From: Rhodoferax sp.
Lineage (GTDB): Bacteria > Pseudomonadota > Gammaproteobacteria > Burkholderiales > Burkholderiaceae_C
DNA: 64,000 nucleotides
Assembly (NCBI GenBank): GCA_029866205.1
Contig: JARWZT010000016.1
Span: forward strand, 124,001 to 188,000
Reading direction: 5' to 3'
A program made the translations under genes and the position numbers. Below the pieces are notes generated by a model, which saw only the letters and a list, made by a program, of their open reading frames with translations, ran no database searches and had not been told where the DNA came from. Below are positions 34,404-45,316 of this stretch, piece after piece. How positions within the stretch are numbered: position 1 is the first letter of the stretch; each line of letters opens with the position of its first letter.

Positions 34404-35018
34404 TCATTGCGCGGCCACCAACTTGAGACCGAAGCCGATCAGGAAGACACCGGCGACTTTTTCGAGGATCCGGCCAATGCGCGGATTGGCGCGCACGCGC
34501 TCGGCAAAAAAATGGGTCAGCAGCGTCGCGCCCAGACCATACGCAAAGGTGAGGGCTGCGATGGTGGCGGCCATGAAACCGTAGGTGAGCAAACCCTGCT
34601 GGTGCACCGGGTCCACAAACAAAGGGAAAAACGCCATGTAGAACAAAATCGCCTTGGGGTTGAGCAAGGTAATCACCATGGCCTGACGCAGGTACTGGCG
34701 CGGGTGAATGTTGACCGGCAAGGGGGCGCCGGGCTTGGAGGTGAGCATGACCCCGCCGAGATAAGCCAGGTAGCCCGCTCCCACCCACTGCACCAGATGA
34801 AAGGCCGCTGGATAAGTAGCCAGCAGGGCGGCGACACCGGCCACGGCCAACCACATCAAAACCTGGTCACCGAGTATGACGCCCAAGGTGGCCGCCAAAC
34901 CACCACGCACGCCGCCCTTGCTGGTGGACAACACCAAGGCCAGATTACCCGGCCCAGGGATGAGCAGAAACACCAGAATGGTGATGACAAAAGTGCCGTA
35001 ATCGCTAACGCCGAGCAT
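34404..35018 (-). CDS. LysE/RhtB family exporter
   Basis: Inner-membrane exporter of 204 residues with about six hydrophobic segments. The family stretch LLIPGPGNLALVLSTSKGG lies at about residues 19-37, and LLNPKAILFYMAFFPLF at about residues 117-133. Substrates in the family are basic or neutral amino acids and homoserine lactone. It sits between parA and rsmG on the same strand, an insertion into the usual rsmG-parA order. Confidence 0.9.
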   Translation of the reverse strand: MLGVSDYGTFVITILVFLLIPGPGNLALVLSTSKGGVRGGLAATLGVILGDQVLMWLAVAGVAALLATYPAAFHLVQWVGAGYLAYLGGVMLTSKPGAPLPVNIHPRQYLRQAMVITLLNPKAILFYMAFFPLFVDPVHQQGLLTYGFMAATIAALTFAYGLGATLLTHFFAERVRANPRIGRILEKVAGVFLIGFGLKLVAAQ

Positions 35019-35102
35019 GAATATCCTAGGGTGGAAGAGGGCAAGTTTACGTTAGCCCCCAGTGCGCAGCGCACAGCGCAATAAACCAAGATTGAATAGG
35101 CG

Positions 35103-35756
35103 CTAGGCCTGACGCATCCAGACCAGACAACGTTCAGCATCCAGGCCGGGCACCTGCAGCGGTTCCACGTGAAACACCTGGACGCCTGCGCCCAGCGCCG
35201 TCAACTCGGCCTGCGGATGCTTTCCCTTCATGGCCATCCACACACCCTGCGGTGCCAGGGCACCCACAGACCATTGGGTGAAGTCGGCCAAAGACGCAAA
35301 GGCACGCGAACACACCACGTCATAGGGTTCCTTGAGGCTTTCGACCCGCGCATGGATGCCGCGCAAACGGGGAAGCTTCAGACTAACTGCTACCTGCTGA
35401 ACAAAGGCGGCTTTTTTGGCCACCGTGTCCACGCAGTGCACCGTCATGGAAGGGCAGCAAATCGCCAACACCACGCCCGGCAAGCCGGCACCGGCACCCA
35501 CGTCCAGGATTCGCACCGCCTCGTCGCGGCCCAGCGCCTCCAGTTGCTGGCGCAAAGGGCGCACCACCGCCAGACTGTCCAGCAGGTGGTGCGTCAGCAT
35601 TTCTTGCGGATCACGCACAGCGGTCAGGTTGTAAACCCGCGTCCATTTTTGAATGAGATCAAGGTAATCCAGCAGCGCGGTAATTTGGGAATCGTCCAGC
35701 GCCAGCGCCAAGTCTTGCAACCCGGCGCGCAGTTGGGGCTCCAGTGCCCGGCTCAC
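35103..35756 (-). CDS. rsmG: 16S rRNA (guanine527-N7)-methyltransferase
   Basis: GidB, 217 residues, which methylates N7 of G527 in 16S rRNA; loss gives low-level streptomycin resistance. The SAM motif is [36 protein letters not shown] (about residues 40-59) and [11 protein letters not shown] are RsmG landmarks. It overlaps mnmG by four bases (35753-35756). A parS site lies inside its 3' coding region at 35161. Confidence 0.96.
   Translation of the reverse strand: MSRALEPQLRAGLQDLALALDDSQITALLDYLDLIQKWTRVYNLTAVRDPQEMLTHHLLDSLAVVRPLRQQLEALGRDEAVRILDVGAGAGLPGVVLAICCPSMTVHCVDTVAKKAAFVQQVAVSLKLPRLRGIHARVESLKEPYDVVCSRAFASLADFTQWSVGALAPQGVWMAMKGKHPQAELTALGAGVQVFHVEPLQVPGLDAERCLVWMRQA
35161..35176. 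other. parS site inside rsmG
   Basis: GGTTCCACGTGAAACA matches the parS consensus at 14 of 16 positions and keeps the core CACGTG. It encodes part of the C-terminus of RsmG, so the site is constrained both as protein code and as binding site. Confidence 0.83.
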
Positions 35757-37774
35757 GCCTGCGCCTCGAATCCGGCTGCAGCCACGGCCTTGGCAGAAAA
35801 CTCGCGGAAGTTGCCTTTTTTCAGGTGGATCAGCAAGAGCGAAATCGTGGCCGGGGTGATGCCGGAAAGGCGAGACGCCTGACCCAGGGTTTCCGGGCGC
35901 AACTGATTGAGGCGCTGCCGTGCCTCAATGCTCAGAGCCGAGACCTGCATATAGTCCAGCTCGGCTGGCAAGCGCAGATTTTCATAGTGGGCGGCGCGGC
36001 CGACTTCTTCTTTTTGGCGCTCGATGTAGCCTGAGTACTTGGCAGCAATTTCCACCTGCTCAATCACGCTGGCCACAAACACGTCTTGTGCCACGCCTGC
36101 ATCGCCGTCAACGGCATCTGCCGCTCTCGAAAGGGCGGCGCTTGCGTAACGACCCGCGTCCAGACCCATCAGGTCGGCGTAACGCACATCCGGGCGACGC
36201 AGCAACTCGGCCAGGTTGTATTCATGTTCGATGGCTTTGCCCAACACCCGCACCGACTCACTGGCTGGCAAGTTATTGGGGTTGACCCAAATCGAACGCA
36301 GGCGCTCGGTTTCACGTGAAACCGCCTCGCGCTTGCGACAAAACGCGTCCCAGCGGGCATCGTCCACCAAGCCCAAGGCACGGCCGGTTTCGGTCAGACG
36401 CACATCGGCGTTGTCTTCGCGCAGCTGCAGCCGAAACTCGGCGCGGCTGGTAAACATGCGGTAGGGCTCGGTCACGCCCTTGGTGATCAGGTCGTCCACC
36501 AGCACGCCCAAATAAGCTTCGTCGCGGCCGGGCAACCAGGTGTCTCCCGTCCAGGCGGTTTGGGCGCCGGCTTGCAATGCGGCATTGACCCCGGCAAACA
36601 AGCCCTGGGCGGCCGCCTCTTCGTAACCCGTGGTGCCGTTGATCTGGCCGGCAAAAAACAGGCCGGCGATTTGGCGTGTTTCAAAACTGCTTTTGAGCGC
36701 GCGCGGGTCAAAGTAGTCGTATTCGATGGCGTAGCCCGGTCGCAGAATGTGCGCGTTTTCCAGACCCACCATGCTGCGCACCAGCGCGTACTGAATGTCA
36801 AAGGGCAGGCTGGTGGAGATGCCGTTGGGGTAGTACTCGTGGGTGGTCAGACCCTCGGGCTCCAGAAAAATCTGGTGGCTTTCCTTTTCGGCGAACCGGT
36901 TGACCTTGTCTTCTACGCTGGGGCAATAGCGCGGGCCCACGCCTTCGATGTTGCCGGTGAACATCGGGCTGCGGTCAAAGCCGCTGCGGATGATCTCGTG
37001 GGTGCGCGCATTGGTGTGGGTAATCCAGCACGGCATTTGTTGGGGGTGCTGCTCCACGTGGCCCATAAAGCTGAACACCGGCAGGGTGGGGCTCATGCCA
37101 CCCGGCATGCCATCGCCCGGTTGTTCCTGGCACTTGCTGAAGTCGATGCTGCGCCCGTCAATGCGCGGCGGTGTGCCGGTTTTCAGGCGGCCTTGCGCGA
37201 GTTGCAGCTCTTTGAGGCGCGCGCTCAGCCGGGCCGCCGGCGGATCTCCCGCGCGGCCAGCGGCATAGTGGTTCATGCCGACGTGAATCTTGCCGTCCAG
37301 AAAAGTGCCTGCGGTGAGCACCACCGTCTTGGCACGAAAGGTCAGGCCAATCTGGGTGACTGCGCCCACCACGCGGTCGCCCTCGACCAGCAAGTCGTCG
37401 ACCGCTTGCTGGAACAGCGAAAGGTTAGGCTGGTTTTCCAGCATGCGACGGATCGCCGCCTTGTACAAGACGCGATCGGCCTGGGCGCGGGTGGCGCGCA
37501 CGGCCGGGCCCTTGCTGGAGTTGAGGATACGAAACTGCACGCCCGCCTCGTCGGTTGCCAAGGCCATGGCACCGCCCAGGGCGTCCACCTCTTTGACCAA
37601 ATGCCCTTTGCCAATGCCGCCAATCGAGGGGTTGCAACTCATTTGCCCCAATGTCTCGATGTTGTGCGTCAGCAACAAGGTCTTGCAACCCATGCGGGCC
37701 GCCGCCAGCGCGGCCTCGCACCCGGCGTGGCCGCCGCCGACGACGATAACGTCAAACTGTTGGGGATAAAGCAT
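35753..37774 (-). CDS. mnmG: tRNA U34 carboxymethylaminomethyl synthesis enzyme MnmG
   Basis: GidA, 673 residues, an FAD- and NADH-dependent enzyme that with MnmE modifies wobble uridine 34 of several tRNAs. FAD motif [19 protein letters not shown] at the N-terminus, [17 protein letters not shown] with the catalytic cysteine, and [11 protein letters not shown] near the C-terminus are all present. The ATG at 37774 begins MLYPQQFD; a TTG at 37783 is less likely. It heads the mnmG-rsmG-lysE-parA-hydrolase-parB run. Confidence 0.97.
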   Translation of the reverse strand: MLYPQQFDVIVVGGGHAGCEAALAAARMGCKTLLLTHNIETLGQMSCNPSIGGIGKGHLVKEVDALGGAMALATDEAGVQFRILNSSKGPAVRATRAQADRVLYKAAIRRMLENQPNLSLFQQAVDDLLVEGDRVVGAVTQIGLTFRAKTVVLTAGTFLDGKIHVGMNHYAAGRAGDPPAARLSARLKELQLAQGRLKTGTPPRIDGRSIDFSKCQEQPGDGMPGGMSPTLPVFSFMGHVEQHPQQMPCWITHTNARTHEIIRSGFDRSPMFTGNIEGVGPRYCPSVEDKVNRFAEKESHQIFLEPEGLTTHEYYPNGISTSLPFDIQYALVRSMVGLENAHILRPGYAIEYDYFDPRALKSSFETRQIAGLFFAGQINGTTGYEEAAAQGLFAGVNAALQAGAQTAWTGDTWLPGRDEAYLGVLVDDLITKGVTEPYRMFTSRAEFRLQLREDNADVRLTETGRALGLVDDARWDAFCRKREAVSRETERLRSIWVNPNNLPASESVRVLGKAIEHEYNLAELLRRPDVRYADLMGLDAGRYASAALSRAADAVDGDAGVAQDVFVASVIEQVEIAAKYSGYIERQKEEVGRAAHYENLRLPAELDYMQVSALSIEARQRLNQLRPETLGQASRLSGITPATISLLLIHLKKGNFREFSAKAVAAAGFEAQA
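36308..36323. other. Perfectly palindromic parS site inside mnmG
   Basis: GGTTTCACGTGAAACC is a perfect 16-bp palindrome that matches the parS consensus at all 14 inner positions. It lies within the C-terminal half of the mnmG coding region. Confidence 0.9.
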
Positions 37775-37940
37775 GGCGGGCAATCAAAACGGGGGAGGAG
37801 GTCGATTTTACCGGCGCGAGCCCGCGCGTCAGTCCCTGGTCGCCATAGACGCACGCGGGACATTCCCTAGTCTTTCCCCTAAGTGTCTTGCGGCCCTTGC
37901 TGGGGTAGAGTGGCCTGATTCACCCGCTTGGAGTTTGCTC

Positions 37941-38696
37941 ATGTCCACCCCCTCCCTCAAAGACCAGGTCAGCCCCGAAGAATGGCAGTTGCGCGTTGAC
38001 CTGGCGGCCTGCTACCGCTTGGTCGCGGCCTACGGCTGGAGCGACCTGATCTTTACGCACATCAGCGCCCGCATTCCCGGCCCGGAACACCAGTTTCTGA
38101 TCAACCCCTACGGGCTGCTGTTTGAAGAAATCACGGCCAGCAGCCTGATCAAAATTGACCAAGCGGGCAACAAGCTCAGCGCCTCCGAACACCCGGTCAA
38201 CCCGGCGGGTTTTGTGATTCACAGCGCCGTCCACGCCGTGCGCGACGACGCGGCCTGCGACTTGCACACCCACACCCGCGCCGGGGTAGCAGTCAGCGCC
38301 CAGGCCTGTGGCGTGCTGCCCATCAGCCAACAGTCGACCTTTGTGCTGGCCTCTTTGGGCTACCACACCTATGAGGGCGTGGCCTTGCACGACGCCGAAA
38401 AGCCGCGCCTTCAGGCCGACCTGGGCGATGCCAAACACCTGATGCTGCGCAACCACGGCCTGCTGGTGGTGGGCAGCAGCATTGCTGAGGCGTTCTTGCT
38501 GATGTACAACTTTGAGTCGACCTGCCAGATCCAGCTCGCCGCGCAAGCGGGTGGCACGCTGATTGAGGTCGACCCACGCATCGTTGACGGCGTGGGACAC
38601 GCCATGCGCACGCAGACCGGCGGACTCGGTGGCGCTTTCGCCTGGCCCGCCATGCTGCGCAAACTCGACCGCATGGACACCAGCTACCGAACCTGA
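37941..38696 (+). CDS. Class II aldolase/adducin family protein
   Basis: 251-residue protein of the class II aldolase/adducin family. The metal-binding histidines are in CDLHTHTRAGVAV, with the third in LRNHGLLVVG. Bacterial members are sugar-phosphate aldolases or epimerases; proteins of this exact form are also called adducin-like. GGAG lies upstream of the ATG at 37941. It is followed by a GMC oxidoreductase 91 bp later on the same strand. Confidence 0.87.
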   Translation: MSTPSLKDQVSPEEWQLRVDLAACYRLVAAYGWSDLIFTHISARIPGPEHQFLINPYGLLFEEITASSLIKIDQAGNKLSASEHPVNPAGFVIHSAVHAVRDDAACDLHTHTRAGVAVSAQACGVLPISQQSTFVLASLGYHTYEGVALHDAEKPRLQADLGDAKHLMLRNHGLLVVGSSIAEAFLLMYNFESTCQIQLAAQAGGTLIEVDPRIVDGVGHAMRTQTGGLGGAFAWPAMLRKLDRMDTSYRT

Positions 38697-38787
38697 CCAA
38701 ACACAGGTGTTTGTTGGCCTCACAACAAAGGCCCGACGACACCACCCATCGCTGGAAAACTCCCCGTTTTTAACCAAAGACAACACC

Positions 38788-40413
38788 ATGAACACCCACT
38801 CCCCATCCGCCTCACAGAGCTTTGATTACATCGTGGTGGGCGGCGGCGCGGGCGGCTGTGTGGTGGCCAGTCGCCTGAGCGAAGACCCGGCGGTGCGCGT
38901 CTGCCTGCTCGAGGCCGGCGGACCGGACGACTCCGTGCTGATCCACGCGCCCATGGGCTTTGCCGTGAGTGCGCCGCTCAAAATCCACAACTGGAGTTAC
39001 GAGACCGTGCCGCAGCCCGGCTTTAACGGCCGGCGCGGCTACCAGCCACGCGGCAAAGTAATGGGCGGCAGCACCTCCATTAACGCCATGGTCTATACCC
39101 GTGGCCACGCCGCCGACTACGACCACTGGGCCAGCCTGGGCAACCCGGGCTGGAGCTACCAAGAGGTGCTGCCGCTGTTCAAGCGCGCCGAAAACAACCA
39201 GTGTTTCGGAGAAAACGCCTACCGGGGTGCCGGTGGCCCGCTCCAGGTGAGCTATTTGCGCAGCCCCAGCCCAATCAACGAGGTGTTCCTGCAGGCCTGC
39301 GAACAGACCGGACTGCCCCGCACGCCAGACTACAACGGAGAACAGCAACTCGGCTGCGGCCCGACCCAGGCCATGCAGGCCGAGGGCGAACGCTGCAGTG
39401 CGGCCAAGGCCTACATCAGCCCCCACTTGGCGCGCAGCAACCTGACCGTGATCACCCAGGCGCATACCGACAAAGTGCTGCTCGACGGCAAACGCGCCAC
39501 CGGAGTCCAATACACCCAAAACGGCCAAACGCTCAAGGTACACGCCACGCGGGAAGTGATCCTGAGTGCCGGCGCCTTTGCATCGCCCCAGCTGTTGATG
39601 CTCTCGGGGATTGGCCCCCAGGAACAGCTCGCGGCCCACGGCATTGCCCCAGTGCACACCCTGCCCGGCGTGGGGCAAAACCTGCAAGACCACGTCACCA
39701 CGGTCCTCATCCAGCGCAGCAAGCGCAAAGAAGTCACGCTGGGCATCTCATTGAGCGGCCTGGTCACCGTGGTCAAGTCTATTTTTGAGTGGCGCAAGCA
39801 ACGCACCGGCTGGATCACTTCCAATGTGGCCGAGTCCCAGGGCTTTCTGAAAACCGACCCGAGCGCCGACAAACCCGACATCCAACTCGCCCTGTGCACC
39901 GGCATCGTGGACGACCACAACCGCAAAACCCACCTGGGCCATGGCTACACCTTGCACGTCACGCTGTGCCGACCCAAAAGCCGGGGCAGCGTCACCCTGC
40001 AAAGCGCCAAATCCACCGATGCGCCCTTGATCGACCCCGGGTTCTTTAAGCACCCGGACGATATGGCCACGCTGGTAAAAGGGACACAAATCGGCATGGA
40101 CATCCTGCAGGCCAAGGCCTTTGACGCCTACCGCGGCGACATGCTTTACCCGGTTGAACGCAACAACCCCCGGCAAATCGAAAGCTTCTTGCGCGACCAT
40201 TCCGACACCGAGTACCACCCCTGCGGAACCTGCAAAATGGGCCCGCACAGTGACCCGATGGCCGTGGTGGATGCGCAATTGCGGGTCCACGGGATTCAGG
40301 GATTGCGGGTGGTGGACACTTCCATCATGCCCACGCTCACCGGCGGAAACACCACTGCGCCCACGATCATGATTGCGGAAAAGGCCGCCGACCTGATCCG
40401 CAGCAGCCACTGA
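38788..40413 (+). CDS. GMC family FAD-dependent alcohol dehydrogenase/oxidoreductase
   Basis: 541-residue flavoprotein like choline dehydrogenase and AlkJ. FAD motif VVGGGAGGCVVASRLSEDP is near the N-terminus. GMC signature 1 is GKVMGGSTSINAMVYTRG and signature 2 GAFASPQLLMLSGIGP. The catalytic His region is EYHPCGTCKMG, and TGGNTTAPTIMIAEKAADLI closes it. It probably oxidises a primary alcohol and passes electrons to the respiratory chain. The start at 38788 is the first ATG before the domain. Confidence 0.9.
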   Translation: MNTHSPSASQSFDYIVVGGGAGGCVVASRLSEDPAVRVCLLEAGGPDDSVLIHAPMGFAVSAPLKIHNWSYETVPQPGFNGRRGYQPRGKVMGGSTSINAMVYTRGHAADYDHWASLGNPGWSYQEVLPLFKRAENNQCFGENAYRGAGGPLQVSYLRSPSPINEVFLQACEQTGLPRTPDYNGEQQLGCGPTQAMQAEGERCSAAKAYISPHLARSNLTVITQAHTDKVLLDGKRATGVQYTQNGQTLKVHATREVILSAGAFASPQLLMLSGIGPQEQLAAHGIAPVHTLPGVGQNLQDHVTTVLIQRSKRKEVTLGISLSGLVTVVKSIFEWRKQRTGWITSNVAESQGFLKTDPSADKPDIQLALCTGIVDDHNRKTHLGHGYTLHVTLCRPKSRGSVTLQSAKSTDAPLIDPGFFKHPDDMATLVKGTQIGMDILQAKAFDAYRGDMLYPVERNNPRQIESFLRDHSDTEYHPCGTCKMGPHSDPMAVVDAQLRVHGIQGLRVVDTSIMPTLTGGNTTAPTIMIAEKAADLIRSSH

Positions 40414-40428
40414 AGGCGGTTGCCAGGC

Positions 40429-41625
40429 CTAGTTCTGTAGCGGTCGCTGCCGCCAGGCCAACACCGCACCCAGCCACAAAGCCAGCGCCGAGACCAGCAG
40501 ACCACGCTCCAGGCCGCCATCGCCGTCGGCGATCCAGCCCACCAGGGTAGGGCCCACAATTTGGCCGGCCGCAAACACAATGGTGAACGCGCTGATGCCC
40601 GTAGCCCAGGCGCTGGGCGGCAGGTTATGGCGCACCAGCGCGGTGCTGGACGCCACAATGGACAAAAACACGCCGCCAAACAACAAGCCCGAAACCACCA
40701 CCACGGCAAAACTCTGGGTCACAGCAGGTAACAAAACCGCCAGGCCCAACAGCGCATTGAGCCGCGCCATGGCGCCACCGCCCCGGTGCCGGTCCAGCAA
40801 GCCCGCCCAAATGCGGGACGAGGCCACGACCGCAAGCCCAAGCAAACCATAAAACACCGTAATCGCCGATGCGCTGGCGCCTTGCGTTCGCAGCAAGGCC
40901 ACGGCAAAAGTCATATAGCCGATATAGCCCACGCCAAACATGCCGTAGCCCGCCAATGAAAAACCAAACCGAGACCACGCAAACACCTCAGGCACACCGG
41001 CCGCGGTAGCCTGACCTGCCGGTTGCTCCCATTGCACCATCACCCGAGCCGGCCAGCGCAGCAAGGCGGTGGCGGCAAAACACACCAGGGCCAGCGCCCA
41101 CCAGGCAAAGCGCCAGTTGTGAAGCTGGCCCGCGGACGCATCCAGGACCCAGGGCACCAACAAGGCAGAAAGCGAAATACCCAAGCCGGTTCCACCGTAA
41201 TAAACCCCCAGCAACAGCCCCGCGTGCGCTGGCGCGTGGCTGCCCAAACGCGCGGCCAGCAGGCCGCCGGCCACAAACACCAGCGCACTGGCGACACCTG
41301 CCAGCAAACGCTGCAGCAACAGCACGGTGGCATCCGTGAAAAAGCCGCACAAGCCCATAAACAAGGCCGCCATCAAAGAACCCGCCCAGAGCAAGACCGT
41401 GGGCGACACCCGCCGCATCAGACTGGGCATGGCGAGTGCGCCCAACAAATAGCCCACCGCGTTGGCGGTATTCATGGCACCCGCCAGCGTATAGCTCCAG
41501 TCCAGATCGGTGCGCATGCCCGGCAGCAACAGGCCATACGCAAAGCGGGTCACACCCAAGGAGACAGCAGCGCCCACGGACAGGGCCAAAGCAAGCCAAA
41601 ATAGCGGTCGCAACGATAAAGACAC
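40429..41625 (-). CDS. YbfB/YjiJ family MFS transporter
   Basis: 398-residue inner-membrane protein with about twelve hydrophobic segments. GVTRFAYGLLLPGMRTDLDW near the N-terminus is the hallmark of the YbfB/YjiJ subfamily, as are GYLLGA and the conserved TRFAYG. The start is GTG 41625 with GGAGAG close upstream; the frame continues far upstream over the OYE gene on the other strand and is not real there. Substrate unknown. Confidence 0.85.
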   Translation of the reverse strand: MSLSLRPLFWLALALSVGAAVSLGVTRFAYGLLLPGMRTDLDWSYTLAGAMNTANAVGYLLGALAMPSLMRRVSPTVLLWAGSLMAALFMGLCGFFTDATVLLLQRLLAGVASALVFVAGGLLAARLGSHAPAHAGLLLGVYYGGTGLGISLSALLVPWVLDASAGQLHNWRFAWWALALVCFAATALLRWPARVMVQWEQPAGQATAAGVPEVFAWSRFGFSLAGYGMFGVGYIGYMTFAVALLRTQGASASAITVFYGLLGLAVVASSRIWAGLLDRHRGGGAMARLNALLGLAVLLPAVTQSFAVVVVSGLLFGGVFLSIVASSTALVRHNLPPSAWATGISAFTIVFAAGQIVGPTLVGWIADGDGGLERGLLVSALALWLGAVLAWRQRPLQN

Positions 41626-41739
41626 AAGCTCTCCAGGATGGATCAGTCGCCCATTGTGCGCTGGCGGCCGACCCGATCCTGCTGCGCAAACGACACCGCA
41701 ATTCGCGAACCCGCTTGGACCGATTTTCTGAAAGCCCCC

Positions 41740-42861
41740 ATGACCACCTTGTTTGAACCCCTCACCCTGGGACCCATCACGCTCGCCAACCGCGCCGTCA
41801 TGGCACCGTTGACCCGCAACCGCGCACCGGGCGCCCTGCCCACGGCCGCAATGGTGACCTACTACACGCAACGGGCCCATCCACAAGACGGTGCCGGGCT
41901 GATCATTACAGAGGCGACCGCCATCAGCCACCAGGGCCAAGGCTATTCCGACGTGCCCGGTATCTGGAGCGACGCCCAGGTGCAAGCCTGGAAACCGATC
42001 ACCACGTCCGTTCATGCGGCGGGTGGCAAGATCTTCATGCAGCTGTGGCACGTAGGACGCGTCTCGCACGTGGACTTGCAGCCCCAGGGACAGGCACCTG
42101 TGGCGCCGTCGGCCATCACCGCCAAAACCAAAACCGTGCTGATCACCGATGATGTACCCCGTTTTGTGCCCACCTCGGAACCGCGCGCGCTGCGCCTGGA
42201 CGAATTGCCCGGCATCGTGGCGGACTACCGCACGGCGGCACGCAACGCCATAGCCGCCGGTTTTGACGGCGTAGAAGTGCACGCCGCCAATGGGTACCTG
42301 CTGGACCAGTTTTTGCGTTCAGGTTCCAACCACCGCGACGACGCCTATGGCGGCAGCATCGAGAACCGGGCGCGACTGCTGCTCGAAGTCATGCAAGCCG
42401 TCTGCACCGAGATTGGTGGCGCCCGCGTGGCACTGCGCCTGTCGCCCGTCACACCGGCCAACGATGCCGCAGATCCGCAACCGCAGCCGCTGTTCGACCA
42501 TGTGGTCCGGCACCTCGCACCCTTGGGCCTGGCCTACGTGCACGTGATCGAAGGCTCCACCGGTGCCGAGCGCGACTACCAGCAAGGCGACGCGCCGTTT
42601 GATTACGCCGCACTGCGCCAGGCCTACCGCAGCGCAGGCGGACACGCCGCCTGGATGGTGAACAACGCCTATGACTTGGCATTGGCGCAGCACGCCTTGG
42701 CCCATGGCGCAGATCTGGTGGCATTTGGGAAACCGTTTATCGCCAATCCGGACCTGACCCGCCGCCTGCGCGAGGGCGCCGCGCTCAACCCCGCCGACCG
42801 CAACACCTTTTATGGCGGCGGTGCCCACGGCTACACCGACTACCCCACATTGGGCCACTGA
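41740..42861 (+). CDS. Old Yellow Enzyme family alkene reductase
   Basis: FMN-dependent NAD(P)H:flavin oxidoreductase of 373 residues, NemA/OYE-like. It reduces activated C=C bonds or nitro groups. The substrate-binding His/Asn pair lies in VHAANGYLLDQFLRSGSN, with YGGSIENRARLLLEV after it, LWHVGRVSH in the first half, and GKPFIANPDL near the C-terminus. The start at 41740 is the first ATG of the conserved N-terminus. It is divergent from the MFS transporter by 114 bp, and they may be coregulated. Confidence 0.92.
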   Translation: MTTLFEPLTLGPITLANRAVMAPLTRNRAPGALPTAAMVTYYTQRAHPQDGAGLIITEATAISHQGQGYSDVPGIWSDAQVQAWKPITTSVHAAGGKIFMQLWHVGRVSHVDLQPQGQAPVAPSAITAKTKTVLITDDVPRFVPTSEPRALRLDELPGIVADYRTAARNAIAAGFDGVEVHAANGYLLDQFLRSGSNHRDDAYGGSIENRARLLLEVMQAVCTEIGGARVALRLSPVTPANDAADPQPQPLFDHVVRHLAPLGLAYVHVIEGSTGAERDYQQGDAPFDYAALRQAYRSAGGHAAWMVNNAYDLALAQHALAHGADLVAFGKPFIANPDLTRRLREGAALNPADRNTFYGGGAHGYTDYPTLGH

Positions 42862-42894
42862 TCAAGCGCCGGCGCGCCCGGTGTGGCCCCGAAG

Positions 42895-45192
42895 TCAGGG
42901 CCCCTTCCAGCGCTTGAGAAGCAATGCGTTGGCCATGACGCTGACCGAACTCAGCGCCATGGCGGCACCCGCCAGCACCGGGTTCAAATAGCCCAAAGCT
43001 GCCAACGGAATACCCGCCACGTTGTAAAAAAACGCCCAAAACAGGTTTTGCCTGATCTTGGCCACGGTGCGGCGGGAAATATCCAGCGCCGCTGCCACCA
43101 AACGCGGCTCGCCACGCATCAGGGTAATACCGGCAGCGTGCATGGCCACGTCGGTGCCACCACCCCCCACATTGGACATGGCCATGCCGACATCGGCCGC
43201 CGCGAGCGCCGGGGCGTCGTTGACGCCGTCACCCACCATTGCCACCGTATAGTGCGCGTGGCGGTCACCTTTGAGCGCCGCGATTTTGGCGGCCTTGTCA
43301 CCCGGCAATACTTCGGCCACCACCTCGGGGCTTCCAGGGCTGGCATCCAGACCCAGACGCTGGGCCATGGCGCGCGCAGCCCCCCAGTTGTCCCCCGAGA
43401 CCATGACCGTGCGAATGCCCCGCGCACGCAACTGGGCAATGGCCTCTTTGGCGCCCGGCTTGGGTTCATCAGAAAACGCCAGCAATGCGCGCAGGGTCCA
43501 GACACCGTCTTGTTGCTGCGCCAACGCGGACACACTGGCGCCCTGGGACTCCAAAGCCTGGGCCCGCTCAAAAAATTGCGCGCCGGTGGCGGCAAGCGGG
43601 GCCCGGGCCTGAAGCTCCTGCATCCAACGCAGGCTGCCCAAGGCATAGCGCTGGCCCGCCACCTGGCCCTCGGTGCCACGCCCGGAAACCGTGTGCGCGT
43701 CCGCCAGGGGCAACAAGGCCACGCCTTGCGTCGTGGCACAGGCCATGACCGCGTGCGCCAGTGGATGCTCGCTGCCGCTTTGCAAGCTGGCACAAATTTG
43801 CAACAGATCGCGGTCCACGGCCACCGCTGCGCCGCTGGGCACGAGATACAGGGCATCCGCCCCCAGCAAGGCCGTGAGCTGCGGCCGCCCGATAGTGAGG
43901 GTTCCGGTCTTGTCAAAAGCCACCACGTTGACCTGGTGGGCCAATTCCAGCGCCTGTGCGTCCTTGATCAGAATGCCGTACTTGGCGGCCACCCCCGTGC
44001 CCGCCATGATGGCCACCGGAGTGGCCAGCCCCAATGCACAAGGACAGGCAATCACCAACACCGCCACGGCTCGGATCAGCGCGAGCTCAAAACTGTGGCC
44101 GGTCAACCACCAAGCCAGCAGAGTGAGCAAGGCCAGCAGCAACACCACCGGTACAAATACCGCGCTGACCTGGTCTACCAGGCGCTGGATGGGGGCCTTG
44201 GCCGCCTGCGCGTCTTCCACCAGCCGGATGATGTTTGACAACATCGTTTTCGCGCCCACGGCCGTGACGCGCACCAACACCCGACCATCACCATTGATGG
44301 AGCCGCCGGTCACGCGCGCACCGACCTCTTTCACCACCGGCAACGATTCGCCCGTGAGCATGGATTCGTCCACCTGCGTGGTGCCTTCCTGGAGGCAGCC
44401 GTCCACCGCGAAACGCTCCCCGGGCTTGACGACCAGGGTGTCGCCCACCAGCACCTCGGCCACCGGAACGTCCACTTCGCCCTCCGGGCGCAGCAGGTGC
44501 GCGCGCTCGGGCCGCAAGGCATGCAAGGCCCGAATGGCCGAGGTCGTCTGGCGTTTGGCCCGCACTTCCAGCCATTTGCCCAAAAGCACCAGGCTAATCA
44601 CCAAGGCCGAGCCCTCGAAGTACAAATGCACCATGGCCCCAGACGGCGCGCTCAGCCACAACCAGACCGACAAGGCCCAACCCGCGGTGGTGCCCAAGGC
44701 GACCAACAAATCCATATTGCCGCTGCCATTTTTGAGGGCGTGCCAGCCCGCAACATAAAAGCGCGCGCCCAACAAAAACTGCACCGGAGTGGCCAGCGCA
44801 AACTGCCACAAGGCCGAAAGCATCCAGTGCTGGCCCAATAAATCGCCGAGCATGGGCATGACCAGAGGAACTGACAGCGCCAGACCCCAAGCCACTGGGG
44901 CAAAGTCGGCCCAGGCGCCGGCATCGGGTGCGTCAATGGCGGCATCGGCCGCCTTGGGCTCGTACCCTGCATCGCGCACGGCGCGACGCAACAAGGCCTC
45001 CATGGGAGCGGCTTGCGCCTCGTCGGCCGAAAAAGCAATGCGTGCGGACTCGGTGGCCAGGTTGACTGTGGCAGCTTGCACCCCAGGCACGCGCTTCAAG
45101 GCCTTTTCTACCCGGCCCACACACGAGGCACAGGTCATGCCCCCAATGCCAATGTCCAAGGAACACACATCAACATTGGCTGGACTGGTCAT
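42895..45192 (-). CDS. copA: Copper-translocating P-type ATPase
   Basis: P1B-type ATPase of 765 residues exporting Cu(I) from the cytoplasm. It has one N-terminal metal-binding domain (GMTCASC, about residues 18-24), eight predicted membrane helices, the actuator loop TGES, the transmembrane metal site [10 protein letters not shown], the phosphorylation site DKTGTLT and the hinge [10 protein letters not shown]. The start at 45192 has AAAGG upstream; 45216 is the alternative. Divergent from copZ. No CueR-like regulator is present nearby. Confidence 0.93.
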   Translation of the reverse strand: MTSPANVDVCSLDIGIGGMTCASCVGRVEKALKRVPGVQAATVNLATESARIAFSADEAQAAPMEALLRRAVRDAGYEPKAADAAIDAPDAGAWADFAPVAWGLALSVPLVMPMLGDLLGQHWMLSALWQFALATPVQFLLGARFYVAGWHALKNGSGNMDLLVALGTTAGWALSVWLWLSAPSGAMVHLYFEGSALVISLVLLGKWLEVRAKRQTTSAIRALHALRPERAHLLRPEGEVDVPVAEVLVGDTLVVKPGERFAVDGCLQEGTTQVDESMLTGESLPVVKEVGARVTGGSINGDGRVLVRVTAVGAKTMLSNIIRLVEDAQAAKAPIQRLVDQVSAVFVPVVLLLALLTLLAWWLTGHSFELALIRAVAVLVIACPCALGLATPVAIMAGTGVAAKYGILIKDAQALELAHQVNVVAFDKTGTLTIGRPQLTALLGADALYLVPSGAAVAVDRDLLQICASLQSGSEHPLAHAVMACATTQGVALLPLADAHTVSGRGTEGQVAGQRYALGSLRWMQELQARAPLAATGAQFFERAQALESQGASVSALAQQQDGVWTLRALLAFSDEPKPGAKEAIAQLRARGIRTVMVSGDNWGAARAMAQRLGLDASPGSPEVVAEVLPGDKAAKIAALKGDRHAHYTVAMVGDGVNDAPALAAADVGMAMSNVGGGGTDVAMHAAGITLMRGEPRLVAAALDISRRTVAKIRQNLFWAFFYNVAGIPLAALGYLNPVLAGAAMALSSVSVMANALLLKRWKGP

Positions 45193-45316
45193 GGGCAATA
45201 AGCCTTTCGGGGACATCGGGGAGAGGGATTGAAAAAACAGAGCCGAGGCGCAAGGTTAAGCTTGTGACACCGGTTTAAAGCCACGCCCAGCCCTTCCCAT
45301 TTTTTGAGAGATCACC

